Below, in pieces: positions 6,608-9,412 of a stretch of DNA of 9,412 nucleotides. The translations under genes were made by a program, and so were the position numbers. The notes beneath the pieces were generated by a model that ran no database searches, was not told where the DNA came from, and saw only the letters and a list, made by a program, of their open reading frames with translations. Within the stretch, counting starts at the first letter, position 1, and every line of letters starts with the position of its first letter. Source of the DNA: an uncultured Eubacterium sp. (lineage in GTDB: Bacteria; Bacillota; Clostridia; Lachnospirales; Lachnospiraceae). The stretch lies in the NCBI GenBank assembly GCA_934316845.1, contig CAKRDZ010000053.1, positions 1 to 9,412 on the forward strand. The letters are read 5' to 3'.

Positions 6608-8335
6608 CTATTTTTTCTTCTTTTTAGGAACAATCACTCTTCCTTTCCCATCGGTGAGTTCTCCATCCTTATATGTTTTTTCGATGTCAACAAGCCAGAT
6701 TAGCACCCATATATCTCCAAGTATAATAGATATTCCAAATGATCCTGATACCAAAGCAAGCAGTACTCCCCAGCAAATTCTCCCCCGCCAGAAAGCCCCC
6801 CAGTCTCCCATATATATGTGCTGAAGACCCAACTTACCGAAGCCCGACATAATCCACCAAAATAGGTACCTGCCAAAACTTTTAGAAGATTCTTCCAATT
6901 TTTCTTTCTGTACCTTTTTCTCTGAATCATTTACCAATTTCACTCGCAAACACAAATCGCCATTTATTCCACCCTGCACCGCTTCTCCTTTTCCCGGAAT
7001 ACGCAAAATTGTTCCGTCGGCAGCATCAAAAGGCACCTGTACTTCAATTTTCTGACCGTTTCTCTTGTAAACAACCGTAGTTCCGATAAGTTCCGGACCA
7101 ATACGCAATGTATCTTTGATATCTCGTCCTCTCAATTTCTCCTTTTCTGTAGATTTCGGTTCTTCCTTATGTAATTCCGGCTTTTCTTCTTCATACGTTT
7201 TGGATTCTTCTTCTTTTTCAAACGCAGACTCAGTCTTTTCAAACGCGGATACTGTTTTTTCTGTATCCGAAGTTTGATCGATGGATGGTTCATTTACAAT
7301 GTCCGACGGTTTTCCTGACCGTTTTTCCATGGATTGCCCGCCTTGCGTTTTCTCCAATTCTTCCTCCGGTATACCGTCATATATATCCGAATGCATTACA
7401 TTTTCTTCCGTATCATCCGACAAATTATCTGCCTGCCACCGCACCAGATCTCTTTTCATCTGTTCTGCGCTCTGATATCGTTTTAAGGGATCACTTTCAC
7501 ATGCTTTCTTAACAATACGTGATAGTTCCTCATCTGCATTTGCCGGATTTTTCATTGGTTTTCCTTCCAGTCTGGATAGCATTGCCTCTTCCAGATCTAC
7601 GGGGCGAATGCTCTGCGGATAAGGTGGTGTGTACGGAAAACGATTGTCATTAAGCAGCTTGTACAAAGTTATACCCAGCGAATAAATATCTACTGTTTTA
7701 TTGTATGATTTTGCTTTGTAAATCTCAGGCGCCATATACATTTCTGTTCCTGTTTTTGATCTGGCACTTGTCACGTCTTCCAGCTGTTTTGATATTCCAA
7801 AATCCCCCAATTTATATTCCCCATATTCATTGATCAAAATATTCGAAGGCTTTATATCCCGATGTATAATTTGATGATGATCACATGCCATCAATCCAGA
7901 GCACATATCAATCCCCAACTGGACAACTTCCCCTACAGAAAATTTATGATCGCTCTGCAAATATGCTTCCACACTTTGCAGCAACTCCATTCGAATGTAC
8001 AAAGTTCCACCAATACCATTTTCATTCTCCAGCAGTTTATACTCTTCTATCGTTACAATATTGTTAGCCGTTTTTAACTCTTCTAAAATCAGAATTTCCG
8101 AATTCAAACGCTCCAGCTGCTCTTCATAATGGCTCCGAATTGATTCGTTATCCATCCCCTGACTTCGCCATTCCCTAATCTCAGCCTGAGTTTGTGGGAT
8201 TTTAATTATTTTAATTGCTGCATATATCTTCTTTCCCGTCACATCTTTGCTTACTTTGTATACACTTCCGTAAGCTCCTGCACCGATCTCCCCCTCGACT
8301 TGCCATTCCGGCCATATGTTTTGTATATTTTCCAT
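6608..8335 (-). CDS. Ser/Thr protein kinase with DnaJ-C-like segment and C-terminal TM2 membrane domain
   Basis: This 575-residue protein has an N-terminal Hanks-type kinase domain (about 10-300). The glycine loop GAGAYGSV (18-25), ATP lysine K42, catalytic HRDIKPSN (D160, N165), DFG (178-180), an activation loop with T195/T197 before APE (202-204), and D216 are all present, so it looks catalytically active and of the RD class. A charged, Thr/Glu-rich linker (about 300-405) follows, containing a tandem 7-residue repeat (SAFEK at 363-367 and 370-374). Residues about 418-468 resemble the C-terminal substrate-binding part of DnaJ (VPFDAADGTILRIPGKGE, then GDLCLRV). Residues about 497-553 match a TM2 domain (GKLGLQHIYMGDWG, then two hydrophobic helices ending in LVDIE). 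The tail is five lysines. There is no PASTA-type extracellular sensor as in PrkC. The start has AGGAG upstream. Adjacent phosphatase and FHA-EssC genes suggest it phosphorylates the secretion apparatus (inference). Confidence 0.95.
   Translation of the reverse strand: MENIQNIWPEWQVEGEIGAGAYGSVYKVSKDVTGKKIYAAIKIIKIPQTQAEIREWRSQGMDNESIRSHYEEQLERLNSEILILEELKTANNIVTIEEYKLLENENGIGGTLYIRMELLQSVEAYLQSDHKFSVGEVVQLGIDMCSGLMACDHHQIIHRDIKPSNILINEYGEYKLGDFGISKQLEDVTSARSKTGTEMYMAPEIYKAKSYNKTVDIYSLGITLYKLLNDNRFPYTPPYPQSIRPVDLEEAMLSRLEGKPMKNPANADEELSRIVKKACESDPLKRYQSAEQMKRDLVRWQADNLSDDTEENVMHSDIYDGIPEEELEKTQGGQSMEKRSGKPSDIVNEPSIDQTSDTEKTVSAFEKTESAFEKEEESKTYEEEKPELHKEEPKSTEKEKLRGRDIKDTLRIGPELIGTTVVYKRNGQKIEVQVPFDAADGTILRIPGKGEAVQGGINGDLCLRVKLVNDSEKKVQKEKLEESSKSFGRYLFWWIMSGFGKLGLQHIYMGDWGAFWRGRICWGVLLALVSGSFGISIILGDIWVLIWLVDIEKTYKDGELTDGKGRVIVPKKKKK
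7214..7255 (-). repeat. 21-bp tandem repeat in the kinase linker
   Basis: Two adjacent 21-bp units (16 of 21 bases equal) encode TVSAFEK and TESAFEK, residues 361-374 of the kinase, inside its charged linker between the catalytic and DnaJ-C-like parts. The unit length keeps the frame, so copy number could vary without breaking the gene. Confidence 0.7.
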
Positions 8336-8337
8336 AA

Positions 8338-9198
8338 TCAGTTTTCTCCTATCCTTACCAGTATAATCGTGATGTTATCTCCCCCACCTGCTTCCAATGC
8401 CATGTCCAGCAGTCTTTTTTGCTTTTTGTGAACATCCCACTCCCTCCCTAGAACTTCCGCAATTTTGTCCTCTGGAACCATATCTGTCAATCCATCGCTG
8501 CACATGAGAAAAATATCATTTTCTTTCAAGTCTTTCACTGTAATATATGGTTCTACCCGAAAATCCGATTCCGAAATCCCCAAAAACTGGGTTAATCCGG
8601 GTTTGCGATTAGTAATTCCCATTCGCTCTAATGCTTCCCGATTCGTATGCATTTGACTAAGCATTTCTAACTCCCCTGCACGATAACGATAAATCGGACT
8701 ATCTCCTAAATTGCATATCCATATCCGAGATGTTTCAAATATTATAATAGAAGCGGTCGTTCCAATCTGGTGATATCTTCCTACTATCCCCGCATTACAA
8801 ACAAAGGAATTCAGGTTCGTGCACAGTTCATTTAGGTTTATTCCCGTCGGAATGATCTCATCTTCCATTTCCAGAAATTTACTTGCCGCAACATAGGAAG
8901 CCATTTCTCCTGCACTTTCTCCACCCATACCATCAAAAAGTGCCATACATACATAATCTTCAAGCTCCGTTTCAAACTCATACGGTTCTTCTAAAGACTG
9001 ATGTTCCATCGGCATAATATGTTTTTGAAAGCAAAAATTGTCTTCGTTATGTTCTCTGACTTTTCCGGAATTGCTTGTACAAGTGGCCTGAATATAATAT
9101 ATACTCCTATTCTTTTTTTCCACTTTTCCCACATTTTGCTTCATACGTTGGTGCTCTCCATTAAGCCGATTCCGAAAACATTTAAAACTTTGTATCAT
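8338..9198 (-). CDS. PP2C-family Ser/Thr protein phosphatase
   Basis: This is a metal-dependent (PPM/PP2C) phosphatase that removes phosphate from Ser/Thr residues; its likely targets are the adjacent kinase and that kinase's substrates in the secretion machinery. All core motifs of the family are visible: the N-terminal GKVREHNED block with D53, the metal-binding DGMGG at 89-93, GDS at 165-167, SDG at 234-236 and GDN at 273-275, so it should be active. The protein has 286 residues, against about 240-250 for bacterial stand-alone members. The excess is a basic N-terminal tail of about 35 residues, with no signal peptide or membrane segment, so it should be cytoplasmic. The ATG at 9198 has GGAAGG 9 nt upstream; a second ATG at 9144 (residue 19) also has a GGAGAG at 9 nt and would give a more typical length. 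It is the first gene of the operon, and its stop is 2 nt from the kinase start, implying co-translation. Confidence 0.95.
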   Translation of the reverse strand: MIQSFKCFRNRLNGEHQRMKQNVGKVEKKNRSIYYIQATCTSNSGKVREHNEDNFCFQKHIMPMEHQSLEEPYEFETELEDYVCMALFDGMGGESAGEMASYVAASKFLEMEDEIIPTGINLNELCTNLNSFVCNAGIVGRYHQIGTTASIIIFETSRIWICNLGDSPIYRYRAGELEMLSQMHTNREALERMGITNRKPGLTQFLGISESDFRVEPYITVKDLKENDIFLMCSDGLTDMVPEDKIAEVLGREWDVHKKQKRLLDMALEAGGGDNITIILVRIGEN

Positions 9199-9241
9199 TT
9201 TTCACAACCTTCCATAACGTTTGATAATTCGTATTTTTACC

Positions 9242-9250
9242 ATTATACCA
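9242..9250 (-). promoter_or_regulatory. Extended -10 promoter of the secretion operon
   Basis: The minus strand reads TGGTATAAT, a consensus -10 (TATAAT, 9247-9242) with the TGn extension. No recognisable -35 lies 16-18 bp upstream (the hexamer at 17 bp is AAAAAT), so it would depend on the extended -10 and perhaps on the A-tracts at about 9263-9285. Transcription would start near 9235, giving a leader of about 37 nt before the phosphatase ATG. This is the only good promoter candidate between the tRNA terminator and the first gene, and the gene spacing downstream suggests it serves all eight genes. Confidence 0.7.
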
Positions 9251-9336
9251 TGCCGTATTCCCAAATTTTTTTCCGTTTTTTTCACTTTTCGAGTTTCTAT
9301 CTGTGTTTTTGACGGACAGATTATTTTTTGCAATAC

Positions 9337-9368
9337 AAAAAAGTCCTCAGACTTTCGTCTGAGGACTT
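9337..9368 (-). terminator. Intrinsic terminator of the tRNA transcript
   Basis: On the minus strand a perfect 12-bp stem (AAGTCCTCAGAC at 9368-9357 with GTCTGAGGACTT at 9352-9341) closes a GAAA loop of the stable GNRA type and runs into six T residues (9342-9337). There is no T-run on the plus-strand side, so it acts only for transcription entering from the right, that is from the tRNA. It isolates the secretion operon from the upstream tRNA unit. Confidence 0.92.
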
Positions 9369-9393
9369 ACCTCGTTCTCTGTTCTCTCTTTAA

Positions 9394-9412
9394 CTCCCCG
9401 AGTAGGGCTCGA
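9394..9412 (-). tRNA. 3' end of a tRNA gene, probably tRNA-Asn (partial, cut by the window edge)
   Basis: Read on the minus strand, the last 19 bases hold the end of the T-loop (TCGAGC), the 3' half of the T-stem (CCTAC), the 3' half of the acceptor stem (TCGGGGA) and a discriminator G. This matches the 3' end of Firmicutes tRNA-Asn as I remember it, where GTAGGTTCGAG precedes CCTAC. The identity is from memory, because the anticodon and 5' half lie beyond base 9412. The bases after the discriminator are TTA, so CCA is not encoded and would have to be added by the CCA-adding enzyme. An intrinsic terminator follows about 25 nt downstream, which fits the end of a tRNA transcription unit. Confidence 0.72.

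Noticed and set aside
476..9198. CRISPR arrays, insertion sequences, phage genes or riboswitches
   Set aside because: No spaced direct repeats, transposase or integrase motifs or long structured leader were seen; the operon is almost gapless coding sequence.
9299..9321. Inverted repeat ATCTGT / ACAGAT around an 11-nt spacer upstream of the operon promoter
   Set aside because: Six-base arms in A+T-rich DNA are expected by chance, it lies about 50 bp upstream of the -10 and nothing identifies a regulator. Kept only as a weak operator candidate.

Overview
The window looks like a low-GC Firmicutes chromosome, most likely a Lachnospiraceae-type clostridium. The clues are strong AGGAGG-like ribosome binding sites, A+T-rich intergenic DNA, a Firmicutes-style type VII secretion ATPase, and an rRNA leader and promoter arrangement of the kind seen in that group. 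The family assignment is inference. All supported genes lie on the minus strand, so transcription runs from high to low coordinates.

Layout from right to left (direction of transcription): (1) 9394-9412 is the 3' end of a tRNA, probably tRNA-Asn, followed by a clean intrinsic terminator at 9337-9368. (2) 9199-9336 is a short intergenic region with an extended -10 promoter. (3) 9198 down to 476 is one tightly packed eight-gene operon with gaps of 1-28 nt: PP2C phosphatase; Ser/Thr kinase with a DnaJ-C-like segment and a C-terminal TM2 membrane domain; a large EssC/YukBA-type FtsK/SpoIIIE ATPase with an N-terminal FHA domain; a 60-residue unrecognised helical protein; three small helical-hairpin proteins that look like diverged WXG100-superfamily members; and a YukD/EsaB-type ubiquitin-like protein. 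(4) 403-448 is a strong hairpin that probably ends the operon. (5) 269 down to 1 contains two tandem rRNA-type promoters, 77 bp apart, and the 5' leader of an rRNA operon whose 16S gene should start just left of base 1.

The operon encodes a type VII-like secretion apparatus in which the motor (EssC), candidate small substrates or structural partners (WXG100-like proteins) and the ubiquitin-like accessory factor are co-transcribed with a complete reversible-phosphorylation module: kinase, phosphatase and an FHA phosphothreonine reader built into the motor itself. The logic resembles the PpkA/PppA/Fha switch of type VI secretion, here applied to a type VII motor. The usual Firmicutes membrane components EssA, EssB/YukC and EsaA/YueB are absent from the window although both ends of the operon are visible. 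EssB normally carries a pseudokinase fold plus a membrane helix, so the membrane-anchored, apparently active kinase is a natural candidate to fill part of that role. No LXG toxin or immunity gene is present, so any effectors would be encoded elsewhere.
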